A stretch of DNA of 64,000 bases from positions 16,461,501 to 16,525,500 of the forward strand of contig NC_084928.1 in the NCBI RefSeq assembly GCF_958298935.1, read 5' to 3'. This DNA is from Phragmites australis. Its lineage: Eukaryota; Streptophyta; Magnoliopsida; Poales; Poaceae. The position numbers and the translations under genes are program-made. The number at the start of each line of letters is the position of its first letter. The stretch's first letter is position 1. Under the pieces are notes generated by a model. That model was not told the DNA's origin, ran no database searches, and saw only the letters and a list, made by a program, of their open reading frames with translations. This document shows, one piece after another, positions 23,872 through 34,846 of the stretch.

Positions 23872-24250
23872 GCAGCCCCCGAGCCCATTGGCAAGCGATG
23901 GCCCAAAGACTGCTGATGGGGCCTTTGTCATCATCGAGGCCGAACCCAGCACCGACGCCACGTGGTGTGTTTTTAGGTGCTGGCCTCTCCGGCCCAGGCT
24001 TCTGGTACGGCCCAACGGGGAGCCGAACGGACGCGCGTCCAGCCGACTCCCGAGGCGCGTGATAACGAGGCGGGCGGCGCGTGATAACGAGGCAGGCGGC
24101 GCGCGTGGCAACCACGCAGATCGAGGGTAGTGCGCCTAACGACTGCTGACATCCGCGTGGCCCGGGGGAGATTCGCCTGGCGGTTGCGTAGGTCGAGGAA
24201 GTTCATCTCGCCGAGCACACCGTGGCAAGCGTCGTTTGAAATCCCTGGGG

Positions 24251-24258
24251 TATAAAAG
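24251..24258 (+). promoter_or_regulatory. TATA box of the element C antisense gene
   Basis: TATAAAAG in the setting GGGGTATAAAAGGAGGAGG, 157 bases before the ATG at 24408 and about 380 bases beyond the LTR. It faces the plus strand, opposite to gag-pol. This is the best TATA match in the GC-rich region. Confidence 0.65.
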
Positions 24259-25560
24259 GAGGAGGGGAGCGAACCGCCACCCCTTTACGCCATTTCCGCG
24301 ATCGAACCTTCTTCTTCTTCCTTGCGCTCCAGAGCTCTCGCCCTCCCTGAGGCGAACAATGCACCTTTCTTCCCCCACCATTCCAGCACATCCCCCACCC
24401 CGACATAATGCCGAGAGCAGGAGGTAGCCACCGCGACAAGACACCTGACAGCATACTTCCGGAGTCACGGTCCGTCAACGAGGAGGCGGCAGACAAGGTG
24501 CGGAAGATGATGATGCCCGAAGGCCAGCGGGAGGCCTCGGTGGTGGGGCCAGCGAGCTTCCCGCCCGTCATGGATCGGCCAGAGCGCATCATCATCTTCG
24601 TCCCTTCGTGGCGGCCGGGCTGGTGCCGCCGTTCTCAACCTTCTTCCTCCAGATCCTCGACACGTTCGTGATCCAACGGGCGCACCTCAGCCCGAACTCG
24701 GTCATCATCTTGGCGATCTACGCGCATTTCTGTGAGATGTTCGTCGAGATGCCGCCGTCAGTGTCGCTATTCCGCCACTTCTTCGTGCTGTGGTCGGTCG
24801 GGAAGAAGAGGGGCATCTCCACCGCGGATGTCGCCGGTTGCTGCAACTTCCGGCTGCGGGACGGCTTGGTGGAGCTGTACATCCCCCAAGCGCTGCGGAG
24901 CAAGTGGGACGACTGGCGGCGCGACTGGGGCTACGTCGACGTCAGTCCCCATGACCGCCTCATGTTGCCGGAGGTGGCGGCGGAGCCCCGGAGGTCAATC
25001 TGAAAGGCGGCGCCGGCGGAGGACAAGCGGATACAGCCGGTCCTGGACCGCATCGACTACCTATGCCAAGCTGGCCTTACGTCGGTGATGGTGGTGGTGG
25101 ACTACCTGCGCCGCCGCCTGGCGCCTTTGCGGGAGCGGGTCCGCCCCAGATGGATGTACACGGGCTGCCAGGACATCACCAGGACCCAGATCGGCGAGGA
25201 CTGGGACATGGACGAGGCGGCGCTGGCGGGCCTGCTCCGGGTGGTGACCGGCGTGGAGGACCTTACCCGGGCAGTGCTCCCCCGGGAACAGCTGGCGCTC
25301 TGCGCCGACCCGAACCGGGTGGCACTGCAAGCGACGCTACCCGAGTTCGACGCCCAGGGTCTGGTCGACCGGCCAGGGCGCCGGAACCCCAGGACTATCC
25401 AGATTCATGGGGTAGACGAGGCGACCGGCTGCACTCCGAGGGCCTCCGGTGGGGACGGCACCAGTGGCAGACCGTAGGCGAGCGGCAGGGGGGCCGCGGG
25501 CGGCCGGGCACAGACCAGCGGTGCTGGCGCCGGAGACGGTAGGCTGCAGGCCGGACGTGG

Positions 25561-25632
25561 GGCTACCGCAGGCAGCAGCCATCAGGCTGGACGTGGGGCT
25601 GCCGCAGGCAGCAGCCATCAGGCTGGCGGAGG
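25561..25632 (+). repeat. 36-bp tandem repeat (two units) in the antisense gene
   Basis: GGCTACCGCAGGCAGCAGCC and what follows repeats after 36 bases, adding a 12-residue Gly/Ala/Ser/His unit. The length is a multiple of three, so the frame is kept. Confidence 0.8.
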
Positions 25633-25810
25633 AAGCGTTGCCAACAGTGGAGTGGCGGTAGCGTCGGGGGACAAAGGAAAGCGCCCCCGGACGTTCATGC
25701 CCCAGCCGACATCCTCGTCGTCGCTGTCGCCTCCACGACAGCGACCGTCGGCGGGTGGCGCGAAGGAGGGAGGCCGGGGCGACTAGTCGTCTGGTGCGGA
25801 GTCTGTGATG

Positions 25811-26020
25811 GAGGCGAGGTCCAGGGCTCAGGAACCCAGAGACCAAGTCCGGCGCTGGAGCGGGTCTATAGTGAGTGCCCAAGCCAGCCCGCCGCCGGAG
25901 ACGGGCTCCACGGCGGAGGCGAGGCCCTAGGCGTTGGAGCCCAGAGACCAAGGCCGGCACTGGAGCGCGTCTACAGCGAGTGCCCAAGCCGGCCCGCCGC
26001 CAGAGACGGGCTCCATGGCG
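25811..26020 (+). repeat. ~105-bp tandem duplication in the antisense gene
   Basis: GGAGGCGAGGYCC to GACGGGCTCCAYGGCGG occurs twice, at 25811-25914 and 25915-26020. The offset between matching words is 104-105 bases. It lengthens the Pro-rich linker just before the intron. Confidence 0.75.
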
Positions 26021-26133
26021 GCCCCGCAGAGCCCCCCGCCGAAGAGAAGGAGGGCAGATTCCGGGCCGAAGCCGTCGGGCCCGGAGTTCAAGATCCCGGA
26101 ATCGCGATGGCAATACCAAGGACCAAAGACTGC

Positions 26134-26206
26134 GTAAGTGCTCTTCTTTTCCCCGAGCATGTTTTGCCCGGAGTGAGTTTGGGGACTAACCTGTTTTTGC
26201 TTTCAG
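26134..26206 (+). other. 73-bp intron of the antisense gene
   Basis: Donor GC|GTAAGT and acceptor TTTTTGCTTTCAG|AC are near-perfect plant splice sites, with a T-rich interior in an otherwise GC-rich gene. Exon 1 ends ...AAG ACT GC and exon 2 begins A CCG CCC. The join continues the frame of the upstream ORF (phase of 25934) into that of the coiled-coil ORF (phase of 26352), while unspliced reading hits a stop at once. This agreement is strong evidence for a real intron. Confidence 0.8.
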
Positions 26207-27534
26207 ACCGCCCAAGGACGCCGCCGGGGACCAGAGGAGACCGGAGGAGCCAAGGCCGGCTCCTGCCCCAGAGCCGAGTGCGCCTGAGCTGAGCGCGCCA
26301 GCCAAGCCAGAGCCACAGGCACCGCCAAGCCCTGAGCTGAGGGCAACGGCCGTGTCCGAGCCGCCAGCGCCGGTCGAGCCTGCCCCTAGTACTTCAAGGG
26401 CGGGGCAGATGGCCGCGGCGAGGGTGGCGCCATCAAGGCAGCAGTCGGGGACCCCGAGCGCCTCCGTAGAGAGGGTTCGGAGGGGACCTAGCACCCGGCA
26501 GCCATCCAATCAGGCAGCAGAACCCCTCCCGGACGTGCTAGGAAGCGCCCGGGAGGTGATTGAGCGGCTGGAGGCAGCCGCGGCAGGGGAACGAGCACAA
26601 CTCGAGGCCAAGCGCGCCGCCCTCGTAGAGGAGAGGGGGTGGCTGGAGGAGGTTGGCCGTCTTTTGGAGGCCCGCATCGCCTCGGCCCGTCCCGCCCATG
26701 AGAGGGAGAGGTGCGCGATGGACGCGGAGCGGGAGACCCTGGACGAAGTGGGCGAGGAGGCCGTCGCCACGCAAGAGGAAGCCACCCGCTTGGATGAGAT
26801 ATCACAGTGGCTGGCCGTAGAGCTGCTCGCCAGGGAGGGGCTAGTGCGGGCTCGGGAGGATGCCATCCTGCCGCGCGAGAAGGCGGTGGAGGCCTCCCAG
26901 GCAGACTTAGCCCGCCGGAAGGACGAGCTCAAGCGGAGCCACACCGAAGTCCTCCGTCGGGAGGAGGAGGTCACGATCCACGAGACCGACGTCGGAATTA
27001 CGGCGACAGCTTTGGATGCCCGGGAGGAGCAGCTGACTCGCTGTGAAGCGGAAGCTGCCTCGGCGTCGGCGGCTTTAACTGCTCGGGAGGAGCAAGCCGC
27101 CAAGTGGGAGTTGGAGCTGACTGCCCGGGAGTAGGCCCTCTCTACCCTCGCCGAGCAGGTGAAGCAGAAGCAAGCCGAAGCCTCGACGCCCAGCGCCGTC
27201 CCGACCAGCACGGCCGAGGAGCTAAGCCTTGAGGAGCGGCTGTAGATCGTGAAGGACGAGCTTGAGACCGTTACCGCCGAGTGGGCCAACGTCAAGCTGA
27301 TCATGCGAGACATCCTTCGGCAAGCACGGAGGTCCGTGAGGGTGGCCGAGCTCGGGCGAATCTACGTGGACGAGAAGGGGATGGAGCGAGCGACCATCGG
27401 CCACATCGCCCTCGGCTTCGAGGAGATCAGCCGGCGACTGAAGGCGCTTCCCCGGGCCATGCAGGAGTTAGCCTCCCGGGAAGGGGGTGGTCTGGCCCAA
27501 GTAGTGGCCGAGCACGTCCTGGCCTATTACCGGG

Positions 27535-28460
27535 CTAGGAGTCCCCACGGTTTGGTGGTGCCTGGGCTAGGACGGACCGGACCGAGCACCGACAGCCCGC
27601 CCCCAGGGTCTAGGCTCCCGACCACTCTTTGCTCGAGCGCTAGGATTACCCGAGAACCCCAGAGGTTCGGTAGTGCCCGGGGTACTTTTAAGCGGGCTGA
27701 GCACCACGACCACCATAAAGGACTTCGGTCAGACATTGCTGTTCGTACGGTACACCTTTCTACTGTCCGTTCTATCGTTCCGGGAAAAGCGGACATGTGG
27801 GCAGGGTTTTGTGCGCGAGGAGACCATCTCGCCGAACATATTAGAATACGAGGGTTCCGAGGATAACTCGGGAACAATAGATTGCTAAATGTAAATTCGT
27901 ATGACTTTAACCACTCACCGGACAGCTGTCAGCTTTTCGGCCGACTGATCCAAGAGAGGTATGCGCTCTGAGCTCGGGGTGCCCGGGAACTTGGTTCCTT
28001 CGGTCGGAGCGCCCGAGCACTAGAAAGCGTGAGGGGGAGCCCGGGGCCAGGCGATCCCGACCACTCATGCCCGAGCGGTAGGACCACCCGAGGACCCCCT
28101 AGGCCTGAGCAGCGACCTGGGTACTGAGGCCCTTGCGGTCGAGCTGCTTTTATTCTCTGTTGTTGCTCTGTAACTTGAGAAAATAGGAAAAGATTCTTTG
28201 TTTGGTACGCTCTGTTAGTGCGGTACTCATTATAGACTGCTCTCATTTTCGACCCGAGACCTCTCGAATACCCGGACCGGCGAAGTATGCAAACAGAGGC
28301 ATAACCCAGAGGTCCTATGGCTTGGTGGCGCCCGGGAAGGACTGACCAGGCTGAGCACCGACAGCCCGCCGCTGGGGTCTAGGCTCCTGACCACTCTTTG
28401 CTCGAGTGGTAGGATTACCCGAGAACCCCAGAGGCTCGGTGATGCTCGGGGTACTACCAT
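27535..28460 (+). repeat. Dispersed direct repeats between antisense gene and pol of element C
   Basis: A block of about 150 bp (GGTGGTGCCTGGGC, GAGCACCGACAGCCCGCC, TCTAGGCTCC, TTTGCTCGAG, AGGATTACCCGAGAACCCCA) occurs at 27555-27690 and again at 28322-28460. A more diverged relative lies at 27965-28130. The region 27561-28790 has no other gene. It probably corresponds to the tandem-repeat zone of Tat elements. Confidence 0.7.
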
Positions 28461-28789
28461 CCGAACACCACAGCCTACCACAACAGACTTAGGTCAGGCG
28501 GCAACTGCCTACGCGCATACCAATCGGGATTGTTTTATCAACGGGGAAAATGAGAGAGCATGTTTTTCTCGTACAGTCGAGCATCTCACCAGACAGATTA
28601 AATATATGGATTCCAGAAAAAATAAAATTTGAAATAAGACCTGAACAATGATAATGTATATATTGACAATTCTGTACAAGACTGGGTGACTTACATGGGT
28701 GACTTACATGGTTAGTGGTAGCCCCCGGCCAACTTGGGCGGGGGGAAGCCCCCGGCCTGGTTGGCCCGAGCACATACATGCCACCTATA

Positions 28790-31700
28790 GATAAAACTTG
28801 CGCAGATGCTCGATGTTCCACGCATTTGGGAGCGGCTGCCCATCCTCTGCAGCCAGCCGAAAAGAGCCTTCTCGCGGGACACCGATCACGATAAAGGGGC
28901 CTTCCCACATAGGGGACAGTTTATTCCTTCCTTCGCGCGATTAGATACGTCGGAGAACTAGATCCCCCACCTCGAGAGACCGGGCTCAGATGTGACGTTG
29001 ATGATAGCGTCGTAGGCTTTGCTGGTATCAGGCTGCTCGGACGGTGGCACGACGCCGGCACTCTTCCAAGTAGTTAACGTCGTCGCGCCTTCGCTGTTCC
29101 TGTTCGCCTTTGGAGTAAGTATGCACCCGAGGGGAGCCAAGAGTGAGCTCGGAGGGGAGGACCGCCTCAGTGCTGTACACGAGGGAGAAAGGAGTCTCCC
29201 CAGTAGCGCGACTTGGCGTGGTCCGATTGGCCCATAGCACAGCAGGCAGCTCGTCGATCCACCCTTTCCCGTGCTTTGCGAGCACGTCGTAGGTCCGGGT
29301 TTTGAGCCCCTTCAGTATCTCAGCATTGGGACGCTCGACCTGCCCATTGCTCTGAGGATGAGCGACGGAGGCGAAGCAGAGATTGATGCCGAGGTCCTCG
29401 CAGTAGTCCCCGAACAGGGCACTTGTGAACTGAGTGCCATTATTGGTGATGATCATGTTCGGGACGTCGAAGCGACTTGTGATACCACAGATGAACTGAA
29501 GCGCCGTGTTTTTGGTCACCTTGACAACTGGAACCGCCTCCGGCCACTTGGTAAATTTGTCGATGGTGACGTAGAGGTACTCATAGCCCCCAATTGCTCG
29601 GGGGAATGGACCGAGGATGTCCATCCCCCAGACGATGAAGGGCCATGACAGGGGGATGGTGTGGAGAGCTTGAGCTGGCTAGTGAATCTGCTTTGCGTGG
29701 AACTGGCACGCCCTGCAGCGCCGAACCAACTCGGAAGCATCCTGGAGAGCTGTAGGCTAGTAGAAACCTTGCCGGAAGGCCTTCCCAACCAGCGTGCAGA
29801 ACGATGCATGGCCACCGCACTCGCCCTTGTGGATCTCAGTGAGAAGCTCACCACCTTCTGCCCGGGTGATGCATTTCAGGAGGACACCGTCCGTGCCACG
29901 CCGGTAGAGACCCCCGTCTACCAAGGCATAGCGTTTGGACTGCCGCGCAATTCTTTCAGCAGAGGCATCATCCCCGGGGAGGAACTTTTCTTTCAAGTAC
30001 CCTCTGATCTCGTCCATCCACGAGGCATCTTGAGAACTGCCAGCAAGCGCAGCGCACTCGCCGGGTGGCGGCACCCTGACAGGGCTTCCCACTAAGGGCA
30101 CCGCCGGGGTCCCCTGAACTAGGCTCGAGGTTTCCCCTTCGTCCTGGTCGGCAGGCAGAACGGAAGGTCGTGTGAGCCTTTCTTCAAAGACTCGGCAGGG
30201 ACGCGCGCACGGGAAGAGGCCAGGCGAGAAAGGTCATCAGCCAGAGCATTGTCGCAGCAAGATATGTACCGCAGCTCCAGGGCGTCGAAGTGCCTCTCCA
30301 GCTTCCTGACTTCCGTCATGTACGCCGCCATTTGAGGATCCGTGCACTGGTATTCTTTCGACACCTGGTTGACCACCAGCTGGGAGTCTCCCTTGACCAG
30401 GAGGCGACGAATCCCGAGGCCCACCATGGCCCGGAGGCCAGCGATGAGGCCCTGATATTCCGCCATATTGTTGGTTGCTCGGAACTGCAGCTGCACAACG
30501 TACCAGAGTTCTTCACCCGTTGGGGAGGTGAGAACCACTCCGGTCCCCGCACCTTTCAGTGTGAGGGAACCATCGAAGTGCATAATCCAGTACCTGAGCG
30601 CATCGTGCCCGGGATAGGTGGAAATTTCTTCTTGGTCGATCTCGGGAACGGGCGTCCACTCTGCCACAAAGTCAGAGAGTGCCTGGCTTTTGATCGCCTG
30701 GCGGCTGACAAAGTGCAGATCAAACTCCGCCAGCTCCACCGCCCACTTGATGATGCGCTCGGTGCCTTCTCGGTTCCGGAGGATCAGCCCCAGTGAATAC
30801 GTGGTAACCACCGAGACCTTGTGCACCTGGAAGTAGTGGCGCAGCTTCCGGGAAGCAATGAGCACGGCATAGAGCAGCTTGTGGGCTTGGGGATACCTTA
30901 TCTTGGCGTCTCGGAGGACTTTACTGACGAAGTACACCAGTCGTTGTACACGGAAGGCCCGGACTACGGCCTCACCTGAGGGCCTATCACAGCCCCGAGC
31001 TTGGCGGCGTGGTCGGGGCTGGCCGAGTGCTCGGGCTCAACTCCCTGGTCGGGAGGAGCCAAGTGCCCGGCTTGACCCCCTGCTCGGGGGGAGCCGAGTG
31101 CTCGAGCTCGACCCCCTGCTCGGGGGGAGCCGCGAGGACTGGGGAGTGCCCAGGGGCGGCCGGGAGCTGGGACCCAGCACCTTGCCCCGAGCACTCATTA
31201 CGCTCCACCACCAGTACTATGCTCACGACCTGAGGAGTGGCCGAGACGTTGAGAAGTAGTGGCTCACCCTCGGAGGGGGCCACCAGTACGGGCGGCGAGG
31301 TGAGATATTTCTTCAAATCGCGGAAGGCCTGCTCGACCTCCGACGTCCAGTCAAAGTGACCGGTCTTCTTCAGGAGTTTGAAGAGGGGGAGTCCTCGCTC
31401 CCCGAGCTTGGAGATGAAGCGCCCGAGGGCCGCCATGCAGCCGGCGAGGCGCTGAACTTCCTCGAGTCGAGCCGGGTGTCGCATCTGCTCGATGGCGTGG
31501 ATCTTCTCTGGGTTGGCCTCAATTCCTCGGCTAGAGACCAAGAAACCGAGGAGCTTGCCCGCTGGCACCCCGAAGACATACTTCTCAGGGCTGAGCTTCA
31601 AGCGGGTAGTGCGAAGACTGTTGAAAGTCTCGGCTAGATCTTCAAGCAGGGTGGCGCTGTCTCGGGACTTGACCACGAGATCGTCGATGTAAGTCTTGAC

Positions 31701-33262
31701 GTTGCAGCCAACCTGCGAGTCAATGGTAATGCGCACAGCACGCTGGAAAGATGACCTAGCATTGCGCAAACCAAATGGCATCGATACATAGCAATAAATC
31801 CCCACCAGAGTGGTAAAAGAAGTTTTTTCTTCATCCTCTATGGCCATGCGGATTAGGTGATAACCAGAGTTTGCATCTAGAAAACATTAAAGATCGCACC
31901 CCGCAGTTGCATCTACAATCTGGTCTATGCGGGGTAAAGGAAATGGATCTTTTGGGCAAGCCTTGTTTAGGTCGGTGTAGTCGACGCACATACGGAGCTT
32001 GCCATTGGCCTTCGGGACGATGACTGGGTTTGCTAGCCACTTGGCGTGGAGGACTTCTCGGATGAAGCCAGCGTTAAGGAGCTTACTTACTTGCTCCCGG
32101 ATGAACTCCTGGCGCTCGGTCGCCTACCGCCGGACTTTTTGCTTCACCGGCCGTGCTTCCGGGCGCACGGCCAGGTGGTGCTCGATCACCACCCTAGGGA
32201 TCCCGGGCATATCGGACGGCTGCCATACAAACATGTCGACGTTAGCCCGGAGGAAGGCGACGAGCGCGCTTTCCTATTTGTCGCCCAGGTCACCGCCGAT
32301 TCTGATGACCTGAGAAGCATCTACGCCCACCAGCACCTCCTTCGTTGGAATGGAGGCGTCGGCAGCGAGTCGGGGTTTGGATGAAGAGGGTCCCGGGCCC
32401 CCTGGATGACCTTCAACCTCGGCCCGAGCTGAGACCAAGACCGAGTATAACTGCTCGGTGTAGGAGACGGCGCTGCTGGTCTCATCGGACACGGAGATGG
32501 GGCCCGCAGGGCCTGGCATCTTGACCGTGAGGTACGCGTAGTGGGTGACCACCATGAATCGAGCCAGCGCCGGGCGCCCGAGGATGGCACTGTAGGGGAG
32601 GAGGAGTTCCACGACGTCGAAGATTACGTTCTCCGTCCGGAAGTTATCTCAGCTCCCGAATGTCACGGGCAGCTTGACCTGCCCGAGGGGCAGGGAGTGC
32701 CCGGGCGTCACCCCGTAGAAGGGGGGCGACTGCTTTAGGTGCCTAGAAGGCACCTGCAGCTTCTTGAAGCCTCCCGGGAAAGGAGGTTCAGGCCTGCACC
32801 CCCGTCGATCAGCACCCTGCTGACCTTTACGTTGCAGATGGTGGGGGACACTAGCAGGGGTAGTCGCCCCACGCCTGCAGTACTGGCGGGGTGGTCGGCC
32901 AGGCTGAATGTGATCGGGGCGTCCGACCACTTCAGGGGCCTTGCGGCCTCTTTGCTTGGGGTCATCGAGCACACCTCGCGTCGCATGGTCTTGACATTGC
33001 GGCGGGAGGAGGGCGTGTATGCGTCTCTGTCGATGAAGGCGATGGTGTGCTCAAGCTCCTGGAAGCCAAGCTCTTGGTTGTCAGGGGCGGCTCTGTCGTT
33101 GCCGCCCCTGCGGGGCTCCTCGCGGTCCCTTTGGCGCTGCTCGATGAGACCTTTGACTGTGCGGCACTCCGTGAGGTCATGCCACTTGGTCTGGTGGATC
33201 TCGCACCACTTCCCCGGCTCGGGCCACGTAGGAGCGGGGGGCCTTGCGGGTGCGGGAGCCAT
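28790..33262 (-). pseudogene. Element C pol (protease, RT, RNase H, integrase; nearly complete but broken)
   Basis: Reading on the minus strand from 33262: a CxxH-type zinc motif (CEIHQTKWHDLTEC), aspartic protease VLIDGGAGLNLL (about 32800) with AILGRPALARFMVVTHYAY, RT with KLRMCVDYTDLNKACPKD, MPFGLRNARSSFQRA and TYIDDLVV (31678-31699), RNase H with [22 protein letters not shown] and VKGDSQLV (its three acidic residues present), then integrase 29624-28960 with MDILGPFPRAIGG and HPQSNGQVER. The second catalytic Asp of integrase is Asn (ITNNGTQF, about 29440). Stops lie at 32124-32126 and 31887-31889. About 190 bp of GC-rich repeat interrupt the segment between RT and RNase H (30992-31192). 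The C-terminal part, with PLPNAWNIEHLRKFYL, ends near 28790. Confidence 0.85.
30992..31192. repeat. GC-rich palindromic insertion in element C pol
   Basis: A block between two copies of GCCCCGAGC (30992-31000 and 31184-31192) contains CCCCCTGCTCGGGGGGAGCC twice and CCGAGTGCTCG words, very like the hairpin repeats of the LTR of this element. It separates the end of the RT-linked frame (after LVVERNE) from the RNase H part ([19 protein letters not shown]). Confidence 0.7.
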
Positions 33263-33469
33263 CGCGGGAGCCGAAGCCTTAGGAGGGGCCCGGGCCGGAG
33301 CCCTCGCGGGCGCGGGCCTTCTGTCGGTGGCCGCCCGGCGAGCTGGCCGGCGGTCAGGCTCCTGGGCTGGCCCATGGGCGGGGCCCTGGGCCAGCTCGAC
33401 AGGGACTGCCTCGCACCTTCTTCTCTTTTTCTTTTCTCGCCTGTCAGAGCGGGAAGGACCTAGTTGATC

Positions 33470-34781
33470 GGCGGCGGGATGCTAAGGGCACGGTACATGC
33501 CATGCCCGGGCCTCCACCGCCTTGGCGCACTTGTCAACCAGCGCGAAGAGTTCCGCGATGGTTTTGACTTCGTGCGTGCCCAACTTCTCGAGCATCCGCT
33601 TGTCGCGGACACCCTGCCGGAACGCGACAATGATAGCGTGGGGGGTTATCCGCGGGATGGTGTTGCGGACCTGGCTGAAGCGTTGTATGAAGCGCCGCAG
33701 CGCCTCCCCCTCCTGCTGTTTAACGGCGTGGAGGTCGCACTCCAGGCCGAGGCGCATGAATGTGCCTTGAAAGTTTGCTACAAATTGGTGGCAGAGATCA
33801 TCCCAGGAACCGATGGATCCTGGGGGTAAGTTCATAAGCCAAGAGCGGGCAGAGCCCCTCAAGGCAATATGAAAATAGTTGGCCATCACCTTTTCACTGC
33901 CGCCAGCCGCTTAGACAGTAGTGGTGTAGATTTGGAGGAACTCGACAGGGTCGATGGACCCATCGTACTTCTCCGGTTGTTCTGGCCGGAACTTGGTGGG
34001 CCATTTGACCCGGCGGAGCTCGCTGGTGAAGGCACGGCAGCCTGTGCCATACCCTTCGGTGCGGGTAGCGCCCTTGGGCGGCGAACGCCGGCTAGCCGGG
34101 GAGCCCCGGCGGTCATGGGTCGGCATGAAGGAGGCCTGGTCCTCAGCTTCGGCCTCATGCCGGGTCTCCCGTTAGCGCTCGAGGGTAACACGTGCGTCTT
34201 CGATGGCCCTCCGCTCGTTGAGATGCAAGCGGAGGTCCTGAGCCCCGGTAGTGGCCAGGGGGCGGCACTCCGCTTGGAGGCCCCCGGCCGATGCGACCGG
34301 CACCTGATGATGGGCCGGTCTTGGCTACGCCGCGCTGGGAGGTAGCGCGAGAACTCTCGGCCAGCACCTGACGGTGGGCCGTGCCAACCAAGGCAACCAC
34401 CTCCTGGAGCCAGCGGCCTTCTGGAGTTTTCCCCGCTGCCTGGACTGGCGGGTGCCTGAGGAGAGCTTGCGTCGCAAGCAGCGCACTCCCAGGACTGGCC
34501 TCGCCGAAGGCGAGCCTACACCGCAACGGCGCCCGGCGTTGTCCAGAAGTGGATTTGGCGGCAGGAGTTTCTGCCGCCTGCTGAGGGTTAGGCGGTGCGC
34601 TAGCGACGGCGGCAGTGGCCCTGCTGGGCCCAGTGCCATGGTCCCCCTGAGAGGGGAGCACCGTGCGTGCGGACCGTGGCTGCTGCTGAGGAGCAGCAGC
34701 GACTGGGGCCTCCTGCGTAAGGGGCTCCATTTCCTCACTAGAGCTGGAGCCGGTGCGCTGGAGATGATGGCCTCCTGCCAT
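33470..34781 (-). pseudogene. Element C gag (broken)
   Basis: The minus-strand ATG near 34781 begins MAGGHHLQRTGSSSSEEME, followed by a long Pro/Ala/Arg-rich N-terminal part, as in Tat-type Gag. The conserved core reads FRPEQPEKYDGSIDPVEFLQ, a TAA at 33911-33913, then in the same frame MANYFHIALRGSARSWLMNL, QFVANFQGTFMR and RFIQRFSQVRNTIP (33889-33482), which is Retrotrans_gag (PF03732). The frame changes between the N-terminal part and the core near 34150. The start is chosen at MAGG because the frame is open to it, and it follows the leader after the primer site. Confidence 0.75.
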
Positions 34782-34824
34782 TTTTCCTGCAGGAAAAAAC
34801 AAACAAACAAATTCAGGGATGCAA

Positions 34825-34844
34825 CCCCCCTACCTGGCGCGCCA
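34825..34844 (-). other. Element C primer binding site
   Basis: On the minus strand TGGCGCGCCAGGTAGGGGGG starts two bases after the LTR. It begins TGG, as tRNA 3'-end complements do. The tRNA is not assigned. Confidence 0.65.
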
Positions 34845-34846
34845 GC

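Larger units (their letters stand above)
24408..27560 (+). pseudogene. Element C antisense gene with Transposase_28 domain (spliced, now broken)
   Basis: Protein of unknown role found in the antisense strand of Tat-type grass elements. Pfam calls its domain 'putative gypsy type transposon' (PF04195), not a true transposase. Order: a short N-terminus (MPRAGGSHRDKTPD); a frame change near 24600; the PF04195 core at 24610-25000 with GLVPPFSTFFLQILDTF, LSPNSVIILAIYAHFCEMF and SVSLFRHFF; then 25085-25475 with RWMYTGCQD and PREQLALCADPNR; a Gly/Ala- and Pro-rich linker with two tandem duplications; a GT-AG intron at 26134-26206; a long charged coiled coil at 26540-27130; and a C-terminal part with DEKGMERATIGHIALGFEEI to about 27560. 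The frame downstream of 24608 is one frame through exon 1 and continues exactly across the intron. Stops at 25001, 25475, 25783, 25930, 27132 and 27243 break it. A TATA box precedes it. Confidence 0.75.

Noticed and set aside
24610..25003. DNA transposase, from the Pfam name Transposase_28
   Set aside because: The name is historical. The family is the antisense ORF of gypsy elements and has no known catalytic triad.
25337..26119. 260-codon minus-strand frame rich in Arg, Gly and Pro
   Set aside because: Mirror of the linker of the plus-strand gene; low complexity, no motif.
26510..27313. 267-codon minus-strand frame opposite the coiled-coil part of the antisense gene
   Set aside because: A Ser/Ala/Arg-rich shadow of a GC-rich coding strand. 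The plus-strand reading has the family features.
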